This document shows positions 55,245 through 64,000 of a DNA stretch of 64,000 nucleotides, piece by piece. Positions within the stretch are counted from its first letter, which is position 1; each line of letters begins with the position of its first letter. The notes under the pieces are model-generated. The model did no database searches. It saw nothing but the letters and a program-made list of their open reading frames with translations, and was not told the origin of the DNA. Source of the DNA: Tannerellaceae bacterium (GTDB lineage: Bacteria; Bacteroidota; Bacteroidia; Bacteroidales; Tannerellaceae); assembly GCA_031288175.1 (NCBI GenBank), contig JAITRW010000040.1, forward strand, positions 145,368 through 209,367, given 5' to 3'. A program made the position numbers and the translations under genes.

Positions 55245-55973
55245 ATGACAGCAAAGAATGAGGAGGTTTACCATGAAGCTACGGGTGGCAACGAAGCAGA
55301 CAAGATTCTCTATCACCAAATGATAATACCAGTTTAGAAATATCGTCCGACAACACATCAAGTTCTGAAAATTCTGATTCTGAATCATTAGTGTTGGATA
55401 CTTTGACGATTAACAACTCTATTTTACCGAACACAAACGGTTCCCCCTACATTGGCACATCTTCTTTACGCTTCGCAAATATTTATAGTAATATCTTTAC
55501 TACTAATAGTTACATTGTACCGCGTATAGATGGTAGCGCCACCATAGGCACATCAAACTCTCGTTTTGCTCTCATCTATGGATTGAGTGGAAATTTTTCT
55601 GAGGTAGTATCTAACTATTTCTATATAAGCGACAACGGAAGAATAATGCCTCAAGCCGACTTTGGGCGGACACCTCGGTACTCGTTCCTCACGTTTTAAT
55701 AATTGTTACCTAAACAACGTTCATGCTAATTACACCTTTTTCTATGATGTCGTAAGACCTTGGACTAATAATACGGTAGACCTGGGGGATGCCACTTTCA
55801 GGTTTAGAGGTATTTATGGGTGGACTTACTTTGCTGTTCATATTGAAACGGAGACTATAAAAGCTGACGATATCGAATCCCCCGTAATAGAAAAACTTGA
55901 ATCCCGCATTTCTCAATTAGAAGGAGAACTTGCCGCAATGAAGGCCTTGCTTGCTAAACACTTCCCTGAGTAA
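55245..55973 (+). pseudogene. Tail-fibre-like repeat protein with two frameshifts
   Basis: Starts ATG at 55245 (MTAKNEEVYHEATGGNEADK), shifts frame near 55318 and continues as DNTSLEISSDNTSS, then a region of repeated motifs (YIGTSSLRFANIYSN, TIGTSNSRFALIYG, LGTRSSRFNNCYLN, LGDATFRFRGIYGW). A second shift near 55666 (one T too many in GACTTTGGG) leads to the end: a coiled-coil tail (IEKLESRISQLEGELAAMKALLAKHF). Such repeats resemble phage tail-fibre and adhesin shafts. Both frameshifts join exactly to the family pattern, so either it is a pseudogene or the raw sequence has errors. Confidence 0.72.
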
Positions 55974-55979
55974 AACCGC

Positions 55980-56648
55980 TCACCATCTTTTATACGACCC
56001 GCTCCTTTTCCACCATACCAGCAGTATATAGCCGAACAGCATCCCCCCAAGATGTGCAAAGTGGGCGACCACATCCCCTTCTACATGCACAAGCCCCGAT
56101 ATCAGTTCTATCACCCCATAACCCGCCACTACATACTTCGCCTTTATAGGGATGGGTATGAACATGATATACAGCGGGGTGTTGGGAAACATCATCCCGA
56201 AAGCAAGCAATATACCAAACACCGCTCCCGATGCTCCGATGGTGATCATGTAATTCAGCGAGGGATCGCTTGATACAACGGTGCCTAACGTCGTCCCGTG
56301 ATTCACAGCAAAGGTGTGTACATATCGTACCCACGTCAGTATCTGTATGATTGCCGCTCCTATGCCCGTGATGAAGTAAAACACAAGGAACCGTTTGAGA
56401 CCCCATACTTCTTCCAACACCCGACCGAACATGTAGATGGCAAACATGTTGAAAAAAAGGTGTGTGAATGATCCGTGCATAAACATATAGCTCACAATCT
56501 GCCACACCTTAAAATCTTTAGCGCCCGGAAAGTGCAACCCGAAAAGCTTCACCATGTCTAACCCTACACGCGGAAGAGCAAGCGTGGCAAGGTAACATAG
56601 CGCGGTGATGATTATGAGGTTCTTTGTCGCAACAGGTAGTTGGGGCAT
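55980..56648 (-). CDS. Rhomboid-family intramembrane serine protease
   Basis: Cleaves membrane-spanning substrates within the membrane. Six helices with SYMFMHGSFTHLFFNMFA, the catalytic S140 in GASGAVFG and the general base H199 in AHLGG. The length (222) is short but usual for bacterial rhomboids. It converges on the tail-fibre-like gene and lies 39 bases downstream of recO on the same strand. Confidence 0.92.
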   Translation of the reverse strand: MPQLPVATKNLIIITALCYLATLALPRVGLDMVKLFGLHFPGAKDFKVWQIVSYMFMHGSFTHLFFNMFAIYMFGRVLEEVWGLKRFLVFYFITGIGAAIIQILTWVRYVHTFAVNHGTTLGTVVSSDPSLNYMITIGASGAVFGILLAFGMMFPNTPLYIMFIPIPIKAKYVVAGYGVIELISGLVHVEGDVVAHFAHLGGMLFGYILLVWWKRSGSYKRW

Positions 56649-56687
56649 ATTCTTTTCTTTTTCATGAAACGATGCAAAGGTATGCCT

Positions 56688-57410
56688 TTAACCTAAACCA
56701 AACGACTGCATGACCGACAACGACCGTAGTTTAGGGAACGACGGCAAATGCAGCCGGTAGTAACGGAGGATGTCACCGAGCAGCTGGACGCGGGCATCCA
56801 ACGAAAAGCTGTCCAATTCCATGTCTTCGTAACTCAGACGCAAAAGCTTGGACAAATGATTGCTCTCATCCTGGCTCAGATAGTCCGGATGCCCTGGAAT
56901 TAGGCCTATAAATATGCCATTGACCATATCGAAGTAATAACCCTGACGATATGTCTTTCTATCAGGGTAGATACCCAAGTAATGTAGCAGGCCCAGTAAG
57001 AATACCAGCGGGAAATTTTCTATGCCTTTTCCTGTGTGTTCAAGGAAATGTACAGATCCGCTCAGGTACTCAAAAAGAGGCTCGTCTCTCTGCCCCTCTT
57101 GCAATATCCGGTACAGGAGCTCAGCCATGAAAAGAGATATCGCATTCTTGACCGGATGTATTGACAGCATTGGTGTTGGAAAGGACAACCGACATTCCTC
57201 CATTCGGTACAAATTTCGAGAAGAATGCTTCGCAAACTCTATCTCAAGGACGGACAGCGGTATGAACAATCCTCGAGATAATACATTACGGCGACCACGA
57301 CTATAGGATACCGGCGATGCTATACGGCCACGATCATCGGTATAGAGATGAACGATATCGCTTCGGTCGCTGTATGCGATGGCATGAAGTACGATGCCAC
57401 GGCCAGGCAT
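56688..57410 (-). CDS. recO: DNA repair protein RecO
   Basis: Loads RecA on SSB-coated DNA together with RecR. It begins RGIVLHAIAYSDRSDIVHLYTDDRGRIASPV, the OB-fold, followed by a helical domain; the Bacteroidetes version lacks a clear zinc finger. The length (240) is normal. It is 3 bases downstream of frdB on the same strand, so read-through from the fumarate reductase operon is possible. Confidence 0.9.
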   Translation of the reverse strand: MPGRGIVLHAIAYSDRSDIVHLYTDDRGRIASPVSYSRGRRNVLSRGLFIPLSVLEIEFAKHSSRNLYRMEECRLSFPTPMLSIHPVKNAISLFMAELLYRILQEGQRDEPLFEYLSGSVHFLEHTGKGIENFPLVFLLGLLHYLGIYPDRKTYRQGYYFDMVNGIFIGLIPGHPDYLSQDESNHLSKLLRLSYEDMELDSFSLDARVQLLGDILRYYRLHLPSFPKLRSLSVMQSFGLG

Positions 57411-57413
57411 GGA

Positions 57414-58169
57414 TCAGTCTGCGAGGTTTGCCTTGATAAACTCCCGATTAAGACGGGCTATATGGCTGATAGATACTCCTTTCGGGCATTCCGCTTCGCA
57501 CGCACGCGTATTGGTGCAGTTCCCGAACCCCAGTTCATCCATCTTGGCAATCATAGCTTGCGCACGGCGCGCCGCTTCCACTTTGCCCTGAGGAAGAAGC
57601 GATAGCTGGCTCACTTTGGCCGAAACAAAGAGCATCGCCGACCCGTTCTTGCACGCCGCTGCACATGCCCCACACCCAATGCACGCCGCCGCATCCATCG
57701 CCTCTTCGGCGTCCCTCTTCGGGATGGGGATCGCATTGGCGTCAGGGACACCTCCCGTATTGACGGAAACAAACCCTCCGGCTTGTATGATCTTATCGTA
57801 TGCATAACGGTCTACCATTAGGTCTCGTATCACCGGAAATCCCGCCGAACGCCACGGCTCCACCGTGATCTCAGCCCCGTCTTCAAACTTCCGCATATGG
57901 AGCTGACATGTAGTGATTTCCGTATCCGGACCATGCGGATGACCGTTAATATACAAAGAACACATGCCGCAGATACCTTCTCGGCAATCGTGGTCAAAGG
58001 TTATCGGCTCCTTCCCTTCACTCACTAACTGTTCGTTCAATACATCTAACATTTCCAGAAACGAACTACCCTGAGAAATCCCTTTGAGACTATAACTTTC
58101 AAAGTGCCCCCTTTCCTTTGGGCCGCGTTGACGCCACACTTTGAGCTTGATATTTATGTCTTTGTCCAT
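57414..58169 (-). CDS. frdB: Fumarate reductase/succinate dehydrogenase iron-sulfur subunit
   Basis: Carries electrons between the cytochrome b and the flavoprotein. Cluster motifs: [2Fe-2S] [15 protein letters not shown] ... CQLH, then [4Fe-4S]/[3Fe-4S] [14 protein letters not shown] and [14 protein letters not shown]. The length (251) is that of the Bacteroidetes/Campylobacter type. It is the last gene of frdC-frdA-frdB, 6 bases after frdA. Confidence 0.95.
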   Translation of the reverse strand: MDKDINIKLKVWRQRGPKERGHFESYSLKGISQGSSFLEMLDVLNEQLVSEGKEPITFDHDCREGICGMCSLYINGHPHGPDTEITTCQLHMRKFEDGAEITVEPWRSAGFPVIRDLMVDRYAYDKIIQAGGFVSVNTGGVPDANAIPIPKRDAEEAMDAAACIGCGACAAACKNGSAMLFVSAKVSQLSLLPQGKVEAARRAQAMIAKMDELGFGNCTNTRACEAECPKGVSISHIARLNREFIKANLAD

Positions 58170-58175
58170 CGTGGT

Positions 58176-60113
58176 TTAGTTTTTGTAGTTTCGTTGTTGA
58201 CGGACTATATATTCGTAGTCCAATTCTTCCCTCATATGTTCCGGCTCCTTGTCTTCTCCCGTATACCTCCAACACGAAACGTACGAAAAATCGCCATCAT
58301 GACGCAACGCTTCGCCTTCGGCTGTCTGGTGTTCTTCTCGAAAGTGCCCCCCGCACGATTCCCCACGGTTCAGCGCATCGCGCGCCATGAGTTCCCCTAT
58401 CTCAAGAAAATCCGCTAACCGCAACGCTTTTTCCAGCTCCGTGTTCAGTCTATCCGCCCCACCGGGTATACGCACGTTCCTCCAAAATTCCTCTTTCAGC
58501 GTCTTTAGCTTCTCAACAGCGGACTTTAGACCCGCCTCCGTACGACCCATACCCACCTGATCCCACATGATCAACCCCAGTTCCTTATGTATACTGTCCA
58601 CAGAACGTTTTCCATTTATATTCATCAGACGCTCAATGCGTTCCTTTATACGCGCTTCCGCTTCTGAAAACTCCGGCGCGTCCGTACTAAAACGCGGCAC
58701 TTGTATCTGGTCAGCCAGATAGTTTTGGATCGTATAAGGGAGCACAAAATAGCCATCCGCCAGACCTTGCATCAGCGCAGAGGCACCCAGACGATTCGCC
58801 CCGTGGTCAGAAAAGTTAACTTCCCCTATCGCAAACAGACCCGGCACTGACGTCATCAGTTCGTAATCTACCCACAGCCCTCCCATGGAATAATGGAGCG
58901 CAGGGAAGATCATCATCGGCGTCTCATAGGGATTTTCGTCCACGATCTTTTCATACATCTGGAACAAGTTCCCGTAACGCGCCTCCACCACCTTGAGACC
59001 CAGACGGTTGATCGCTTCAGCGAAATCTAAGTACACGGCTAGCCCCGTATTACCCACCCCGTAGCCTGCATCGCAACGTTCTTTAGCCGCACGAGAGGCA
59101 ACGTCACGTGGAACTAAGTTACCAAACGCCGGATAACGGCGCTCCAAGTAATAGTCGCGATCCTCTTCCTTTATATCTGTCGGCTTTAGACGACCTCCAC
59201 GTATCGCTTTCGCATCTTCCAATTTCTTCGGCACCCAGATACGCCCGTCGTTGCGGAGTGATTCCGACATCAGTGTCAGTTTCGACTGGAATTCTCCGTG
59301 TACGGGTATGCACGTCGGATGGATCTGTACATAACACGGGTTGGCAAACAACGCTCCTTTTTTATAACACTGCCATGCCGCCGAACCATTTGAACCCATC
59401 GCATTCGTAGACAGGAAAAAGGTGTTCACGTAACCCCCAGTGGCAATCACCACAGCGTGGGCGCTGAAACGTTCTAACTTACCGGTCACCAAGTTACGCG
59501 CTATGATACCGCGGGCACGACCTTCTATCGTCACCACGTCCAGCATCTCGTGACGTGTAAAGATTTTCACTTTACCTAATCCTATCTGCCGACTCAACGC
59601 AGAGTAGGCGCCAAGTAGCAGTTGTTGGCCTGTCTGACCACGTGCGTAAAACGTACGGGATACCTGTGCCCCTCCAAACGATCGATTGTCCAGCAACCCT
59701 CCATATTCCCGCGCAAACGGAACGCCCTGAGCTACGCATTGGTCAATGATAGCATTGGAAACTTCCGCCAATCGGTAAACGTTGGCTTCACGGGCACGAT
59801 AGTCCCCCCCCTTTATGGTGTCATAGAAAAGACGGTACACCGAATCCCCGTCGTTCTGGTAATTCTTCGCCGCATTGATACCCCCTTGGGCCGCTATGGA
59901 GTGCGCTCGACGGGGCGAATCTTGGATACAGAAATTGTATACGTTGAAGCCCAGTTCCGACAGTGTCGCGGCAGCAGAAGCTCCCGCTAGACCCGTCCCC
60001 ACGACGATCACATCTAACCGGCGTTTGTTGGCCGGATTCACCAGCTTCTGGTGGTCCTTATAGTTCTTCCACTTCTCGGACAGCGGCCCCTTGGGAACCT
60101 TTGAATCAATCAT
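58176..60113 (-). CDS. frdA: Fumarate reductase/succinate dehydrogenase flavoprotein subunit
   Basis: Catalytic subunit that reduces fumarate to succinate, the terminal step of anaerobic respiration in this group. The FAD-binding N-terminus is [19 protein letters not shown], then [22 protein letters not shown] with the flavinylated His. Active-site motifs [19 protein letters not shown] and [12 protein letters not shown] are present. At 645 residues it is complete. It is 41 bases after frdC. Confidence 0.95.
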   Translation of the reverse strand: MIDSKVPKGPLSEKWKNYKDHQKLVNPANKRRLDVIVVGTGLAGASAAATLSELGFNVYNFCIQDSPRRAHSIAAQGGINAAKNYQNDGDSVYRLFYDTIKGGDYRAREANVYRLAEVSNAIIDQCVAQGVPFAREYGGLLDNRSFGGAQVSRTFYARGQTGQQLLLGAYSALSRQIGLGKVKIFTRHEMLDVVTIEGRARGIIARNLVTGKLERFSAHAVVIATGGYVNTFFLSTNAMGSNGSAAWQCYKKGALFANPCYVQIHPTCIPVHGEFQSKLTLMSESLRNDGRIWVPKKLEDAKAIRGGRLKPTDIKEEDRDYYLERRYPAFGNLVPRDVASRAAKERCDAGYGVGNTGLAVYLDFAEAINRLGLKVVEARYGNLFQMYEKIVDENPYETPMMIFPALHYSMGGLWVDYELMTSVPGLFAIGEVNFSDHGANRLGASALMQGLADGYFVLPYTIQNYLADQIQVPRFSTDAPEFSEAEARIKERIERLMNINGKRSVDSIHKELGLIMWDQVGMGRTEAGLKSAVEKLKTLKEEFWRNVRIPGGADRLNTELEKALRLADFLEIGELMARDALNRGESCGGHFREEHQTAEGEALRHDGDFSYVSCWRYTGEDKEPEHMREELDYEYIVRQQRNYKN

Positions 60114-60154
60114 AATATATCAAGTTTTTTGGATTTACGTTTCGCTTAATCCCT

Positions 60155-60844
60155 TCAGCTGAGGAGGCTTTTTATGTAGAAGAAAAGCGTCACAAAGCCG
60201 AAGCCTCCACAGATTAACGTCGCTACTACGTATGTAATCACCTTCCATCTATTGATCCATATCCGGTTGCTTAACCCTACTGTCTGGAGGGCACTCCACA
60301 ATCCGTGTGTGAGATGCAACCATAAGGCAACGTACCAAATCAGATAGGCGATAACCACCCACAGGTGACTGAAATAATAATTGATAAAAGAAGCTCCATC
60401 CGTGGTACCTATCATCTTGCCTCCCACCTCTACCTCGTGATACCCTATCAGTTCGGCGAACATCATATGGTACCAGAACTGGGCAAAGTGTAGCAACAGA
60501 AAGCCGCAAACCACCAGCCCGATCACAAACATATTCTGAGAAGACCAGCTAACGTTCTTCGGACGATCGCTCACCGCATAACGGCTACTACCACGCGCCT
60601 GCAAGTTTTGCCACGTCAGCCACAAAGCCATCACCATATGCACCCCGAAACCTCCGGCCAACACAGCGGTACCCAACAGGGCATACCAATTCGACCCCAA
60701 CAGCTCACAGATCATATTGTAAGCCTCTGCGGAGAAGACCGCCGTAATATTCATTGCCAGATGGAACAGTAGGAACAAGATCAGGAATACCCCCGACAAA
60801 CTCATCACCACTTTCCTTCCCACAGAAGAGTTAAGCAACCACAT
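60155..60844 (-). CDS. frdC: Fumarate reductase/succinate dehydrogenase cytochrome b subunit
   Basis: Five-helix membrane anchor that carries heme b and quinone sites. The start is MWLLNSSVGRKVVMSLSG (ATG ending at 60844); the frame is open upstream, but that part is outside the family. Heme-ligand histidines lie in LFLLFHLAMN, FGVHMVMALWLTWQ, FLLLHFAQFWYHM and LHLTHGLWS. The length (229) is normal. A TAATTTTG element (60887-60894) precedes it. Confidence 0.93.
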   Translation of the reverse strand: MWLLNSSVGRKVVMSLSGVFLILFLLFHLAMNITAVFSAEAYNMICELLGSNWYALLGTAVLAGGFGVHMVMALWLTWQNLQARGSSRYAVSDRPKNVSWSSQNMFVIGLVVCGFLLLHFAQFWYHMMFAELIGYHEVEVGGKMIGTTDGASFINYYFSHLWVVIAYLIWYVALWLHLTHGLWSALQTVGLSNRIWINRWKVITYVVATLICGGFGFVTLFFYIKSLLS

Positions 60845-60886
60845 AGACAGATTTTTTACGTGTATTATTATTTTGATATTGCTTGG

Positions 60887-60894
60887 CAAAATTA
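60887..60894 (-). promoter_or_regulatory. Possible -7 element for frdCAB
   Basis: TAATTTTG on the minus strand, 42 bases upstream of the frdC start, matches TAnnTTTG. No clear -33 element. Confidence 0.4.
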
Positions 60895-61006
60895 GCCGAA
60901 TGTACGGGATTGTAAAGCTGTTTCTCTCTTTTTTCCGTAACACTAAAAAACTATCGCAACTAAAGAACGTAGCCCTCCATCACATCGTTCTCTACATATC
61001 CGGCGA

Positions 61007-61410
61007 CTATCTCTTTTGCACTATACCGGTTTTATTGTTTAATAGTATTGCACTTAACGCCTGTAAAGGAAGTAGTGAAGCCTGAGGAAAAGAATCTTCA
61101 CGCTCAGCGGCATCTTGGCAATGAGCCAGCCGAGTATCAGTACGCCGTAACCTCCCTTGCAGCGGCTCTTGGCTGATTAATCGCAGGTGATCACTAAATA
61201 TTTGCGCCATCTGGTTGAATTTTTTCTTTGACCAGCAGTGTTTCGAAACTTCCCAGTCCAAAAAAAGTACGTAACGTCCGCTATCACGCTGTAAGAACTC
61301 GCATTTAGGGATACCTGAAACGTAAAGTAGGAGTCTTCATGGATATGATGCGGAATGCATCGGATATTATTCTCCCTAAGGAACGAAACCTTGTAGAACT
61401 TATTCTACAA
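61007..61410 (-). pseudogene. Decayed family 2 glycosyltransferase fragment
   Basis: The minus strand from 61405 to 61262 reads NKFYKVSFLRENNIRCIPHH and then EDSYFTFQVSLNASSYSVIADVTYFF, closely like the second half of the glycosyltransferase at 24517-25217. After DVTYFF the match continues in pieces in other frames (GVLILGWLIAKMPLSVKILFL; the end resembles KTxxVxxKR). No N-terminal catalytic domain is left. It is a dead remnant just upstream of frdCAB. Confidence 0.75.
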
Positions 61411-61435
61411 ACTTACTCTCTTTTTACAACTCACA

Positions 61436-61474
61436 AAAGAAGGGCGTCTCTGCTTTTGAGACGCCCCTCTTTTT
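61436..61474. terminator. Bidirectional terminator
   Basis: AAGGGCGTCTC and GAGACGCCCCT with a short loop, flanked by A and T runs. It ends the Bor-like lipoprotein gene (61495) and blocks read-through into the glycosyltransferase remnant. Confidence 0.85.
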
Positions 61475-61494
61475 AACTATTCTCCGCGCTTTTA

Positions 61495-61791
61495 TTAGTT
61501 CGCAGGTACCAGGATTGTTGTCGTCGTCGGGGTATAGATCCCACTCGTGAGGGCACCTACCAGCAGGTCAACAAAAGAATGTTGTGTCTGTACTACATAG
61601 TTCTTGGCATTCCCAGCTATTTCTTTTGTACCATATTGGTTTTTCAGCGGAATCAATCCCCCGACAAGGAAGTGATTCTTAACAGAGGCCACCTTCGTAT
61701 AGGCCGCCGCTTCTTCTCCCACCACCAATTTCGCTGTGTAGCACGAACTGAGTAGCGCTACGCAACACAATACACAAAATACTTTCTTCAT
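61495..61791 (-). CDS. Bor-family lipoprotein
   Basis: A 98-residue lipoprotein. The start is at MKKVFCVLCCVALLSSCYTAK, a lipoprotein signal with the lipobox LSSC; a start seven codons upstream is possible. The mature part (KNHFLVGGLIP ... NYVVQTQHSFVDLLVGALTSGIYTPTTTTI) follows the pattern of the phage lambda Bor protein (HFFVSGI ... QTFVNGLLGFITLGIYTP), which is linked to serum resistance in E. coli. Distant, but the pattern is clear. The role here is unknown. Confidence 0.75.
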   Translation of the reverse strand: MKKVFCVLCCVALLSSCYTAKLVVGEEAAAYTKVASVKNHFLVGGLIPLKNQYGTKEIAGNAKNYVVQTQHSFVDLLVGALTSGIYTPTTTTILVPAN

Positions 61792-61887
61792 AAGACTTTT
61801 GTTTTTTTCCATCCGGTCTTCCGATGGAGGTTTATTGTTTATTAGAATGAGGAGAAGCAAGACCTGAGAGCAACCCTCATATATTGA

Positions 61888-62286
61888 TCAATCCTTTTCT
61901 TCCACCTCTTCTTTGATCACTTCCATATCGTCGGCGCTTACCGGACGACGAAGGATCCATCGCAGTTCATTACTATCTTTTTGGGGAATGACATAAGCCT
62001 GTACAAACTCCCATCCTTGAACACCGAAATAGTTAAGGGCATCTACCATGGAATTGAACGTCACTCCTTCCTTACCTTTAGAAAAAGCAAGAGCAAGGGT
62101 ACTACTTTTGAACCGATCCTTAAAGGAAGCGGATTGTCCATAGTCGGCATGTACATTCCATTTCGTACTGAGGAGTTTTTGAGTGCCTACTAACTCGCAG
62201 TATACGTAATCGGCAGATTTTGTTGTTGTCACGTAACAAGCTATAAAGACTGCCATCAAACAGAGAGAGACAGATAACTTTTTCAT
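61888..62286 (-). CDS. Small exported protein of unknown function
   Basis: A 132-residue protein with a signal peptide (MKKLSVSLCLMAVFIACYVTTTKSA). The mature part has DALNYFGVQGWEFVQAYVI, a motif found in many short Bacteroidales secreted proteins, and an acidic C-terminus (DDMEVIKEEVEEKD). No function is known. A promoter at 62594-62624 lies about 300 bases upstream, and a (GA)19 tract falls inside the resulting leader. Confidence 0.75.
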   Translation of the reverse strand: MKKLSVSLCLMAVFIACYVTTTKSADYVYCELVGTQKLLSTKWNVHADYGQSASFKDRFKSSTLALAFSKGKEGVTFNSMVDALNYFGVQGWEFVQAYVIPQKDSNELRWILRRPVSADDMEVIKEEVEEKD

Positions 62287-62446
62287 TTTCCTATGTATTT
62301 ATTGTTTGTAAGTTCCGAAAAATTGGGGAAAGTCCATGACAATAGAAGGTGAACCGTGACTTGCGGAAACGGCTTCCTTAGGGGGAGATAAAATCCGGAA
62401 GGTTGCACTAAGAAAAAGTATTGTTTACTTCCCGCGTGCGAGGCTA

Positions 62447-62489
<43 letters not shown>

Positions 62490-62593
62490 AAAATAGTTCA
62501 TATCTACAAGTTTCCTCTCCGATATTTCACCGAAGGACCCTTGGAAAAGCAACTCTCTATTTACCGATGTCATAGTCTTTAAATTTCCAACCA

Positions 62594-62624
62594 CAAAGGT
62601 ATTCTCTTTATTTGGATTCTACAA
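62594..62624 (-). promoter_or_regulatory. Promoter for the small exported-protein gene
   Basis: Minus strand TTG (62624-62622), 20 bases, TACCTTTG (62601-62594). It would give a leader of about 300 bases that includes the CT tract. Confidence 0.6.
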
Positions 62625-62643
62625 AGATTATGGAATTTTTCTA

Positions 62644-62652
62644 CCCCCCCCC
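62644..62652. repeat. C9 homopolymer
   Basis: Nine C residues just after the end of the glycosyltransferase-like gene, noncoding. Confidence 0.9.
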
Positions 62653-62667
62653 TCCCCAATATCTAAC

Positions 62668-63729
62668 TTACACCTTTACTATTATTACCTCTTTATAGCC
62701 AACCATTGCTGCATGGGATGAATAGCCGCCTGTGTACATCTCCGGAGCTCGTATGGCATATATCTTACGAGCCTTACTTATCATGTAGAAATCAAAAAAA
62801 GCCTTAGCGCAAAACTCTGTCTCCTTATTATATGATATATGACCAACTTTCCCTTCTAATACATATACAGGTAATACTTTTACAAGTTTTAAGAAAACAT
62901 TACTATCAGAAAAAATAACAACAGGATGAGTATTATTTTCCGCTAAAATTTTACTTATACCTCCGAAACAGCGTGCTATAAGCTTTTCTTGTTTCTCCGA
63001 CGGAAGGCTGTTAAACTGTCTATCCTCTACATGTTCCAAAGCGTTCATAAATCGTAAATGAACGGCTATGTATTCGTTCTCCTGTAATCCCGTGTCTTTC
63101 ATCCTCCTTAGGATATATTCCCGCGGCTTGAACAACGTATTATATAATTGACCCCATAAAATTCCATGATCCGGTATGTTATTATCCTGAAGTATATCAT
63201 GACCCATAACAAAGCTCACATGATATTGTTTGATGCCTTTATTCAATCTCGGTATTCCCCTCCCTCTTACTATATATGGTATAACCCTCACATTTCTCAA
63301 ATTATAGCTTAATGCCGCCTTCTCTGATAGCCAATTGTATCCATTGACCTCCACATAATCATCTATACGGAATGGAGGGTCGCTTATAATCTTAAATTCA
63401 AATCCATTTACTTTTGCGATATAATAACATCCCACCATCACATTAAGCCTATCTACAAGTCCACCATATTTTAATGACGGATCTATGATTAGATAAACCG
63501 TATTACCTGATACCTCTTTGTCTTTCCGAAACGAATAATACTTGATATAATATTTATACACCCATAAAAAATCGTATTTAATGTAGTAATATTTCCAGAG
63601 AAAATTCCTTATATGCTTTACTGATGATTTACAGTGTTTTTTGTAAAAACCGGTCTCTTTTATGTATGACTTAAATTTATTCCTCCTCCCATAATATCTT
63701 ATCCGCTCTATTAACTCAACTATTTTCAT
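62668..63729 (-). CDS. Glycosyltransferase-like protein (possible fucosyltransferase type)
   Basis: A 353-residue protein not recognised with certainty. The N-terminal 70 residues are very Lys/Tyr-rich. The middle has TVYLIIDPSLKYGGLVDRLN, a GGLxDRL motif, and later EYIAVHLRFMNALEH (HxR-like), VVIFSDSNVF and AIRAPEMYTGGYSSHAAM. This order resembles fucosyltransferases and related glycosyltransferases that use a GGxxdRL and an HxR motif. It is clearly more A+T-rich than its neighbours, which suggests transfer. A (GA)36 tract lies upstream. Confidence 0.65.
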   Translation of the reverse strand: MKIVELIERIRYYGRRNKFKSYIKETGFYKKHCKSSVKHIRNFLWKYYYIKYDFLWVYKYYIKYYSFRKDKEVSGNTVYLIIDPSLKYGGLVDRLNVMVGCYYIAKVNGFEFKIISDPPFRIDDYVEVNGYNWLSEKAALSYNLRNVRVIPYIVRGRGIPRLNKGIKQYHVSFVMGHDILQDNNIPDHGILWGQLYNTLFKPREYILRRMKDTGLQENEYIAVHLRFMNALEHVEDRQFNSLPSEKQEKLIARCFGGISKILAENNTHPVVIFSDSNVFLKLVKVLPVYVLEGKVGHISYNKETEFCAKAFFDFYMISKARKIYAIRAPEMYTGGYSSHAAMVGYKEVIIVKV

Positions 63730-63815
63730 TTTCTTTTCAATTTGGGTTAACAGATACGCGTAACAACCTGCTCCCCATCAGATTGATCGGAGTAAGAGCG
63801 AAAAAGAAAAAATAA

Positions 63816-63825
63816 GGGGGGGGGG
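63816..63825. repeat. G10 homopolymer
   Basis: Ten G in a row, 87 bases upstream of the glycosyltransferase-like start. Confidence 0.9.
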
Positions 63826-63870
63826 ATTTTTCCGGAAAGAAAACTATATTAACCGCGCAATTGCGCGAGG

Positions 63871-63952
<82 letters not shown>

Positions 63953-64000
63953 GATAGAGAGAGAAAAAAAAAAAAAATCAAAAAAATAAACAAAAAAAAT

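Overview
This window is a stretch of Bacteroidales chromosome, probably from the Porphyromonadaceae/Tannerellaceae side of the order; the genus is not certain. The evidence is gene content (fused-order frdCAB, carboxynorspermidine decarboxylase, Bacteroidetes-type seryl-tRNA synthetase, ketol-acid reductoisomerase and RecO), the Bacteroidetes promoter element TAnnTTTG upstream of many genes, and several secreted proteins with C-terminal sorting-like tails (type IX secretion type A or DUF6383-like). Most of the window is tightly packed housekeeping DNA. I saw no tRNA, rRNA, CRISPR array, transposase or integrase.

Layout. 1-6.2 kb: start of a histidine kinase with its OmpR regulator, serS, ugd, a zinc metallopeptidase, purA and a Fur-family regulator. 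6.2-13 kb: a 1019-residue secreted protein, a Gfo/Idh oxidoreductase and a broken T9SS-type secreted-protein gene. 13.4-18.6 kb: one run of ruvA, a TolC-like porin, a lipid A-type acyltransferase and a glycosyltransferase joined in frame to a Wzi capsule-assembly barrel. 18.7-22.2 kb: an N-terminal half of rimP, a papain-like protease and an Ala-rich repeat surface protein. 22.3-25.2 kb: an A+T-rich accessory patch with three unknown small genes and a cluster of TTTGTTACA motifs, lying between two pieces of a family 2 glycosyltransferase; the 5' piece is cut by a nine-C run. 25.3-28.1 kb: a sugar isomerase-like protein, an EamA transporter and an EEP nuclease/phosphatase.

28-33.4 kb: the valine/isoleucine operon ilvD-ilvB-ilvN-ilvC, with a recognisable leader-peptide attenuator in front of ilvD. 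33.5-39.4 kb: the translation operon thrS-infC-rpmI-rplT-mnmA plus an acyltransferase and an epimerase. 39.3-44 kb: pyrH, xth, a small membrane protein, aroK, yraN and an LptF/LptG permease. 44-55 kb: nspC, a glycogen debranching enzyme, membrane proteins, tonB, an HD protein, nagB, yitT, a FucP-like transporter and a YidE/AspT transporter. 55-61 kb: a frameshifted tail-fibre-like gene, a rhomboid protease, recO and frdCAB. 61-64 kb: another decayed glycosyltransferase, a Bor-like lipoprotein, a small secreted protein and an A+T-rich glycosyltransferase-like gene, with long (GA)n repeats and G/C homopolymers between them.

Theme. Core metabolism is intact. The surface-related genes (glycosyltransferases, Wzi, secreted repeat proteins, tail-fibre-like protein) show homopolymer and dinucleotide tracts, frameshifts, fusions and remnants, which fits a changing cell surface. 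The two best candidates for follow-up are the ilv attenuator, whose leader, antiterminator and terminator can all be read directly, and the accessory patch at 22.3-25.2 kb.
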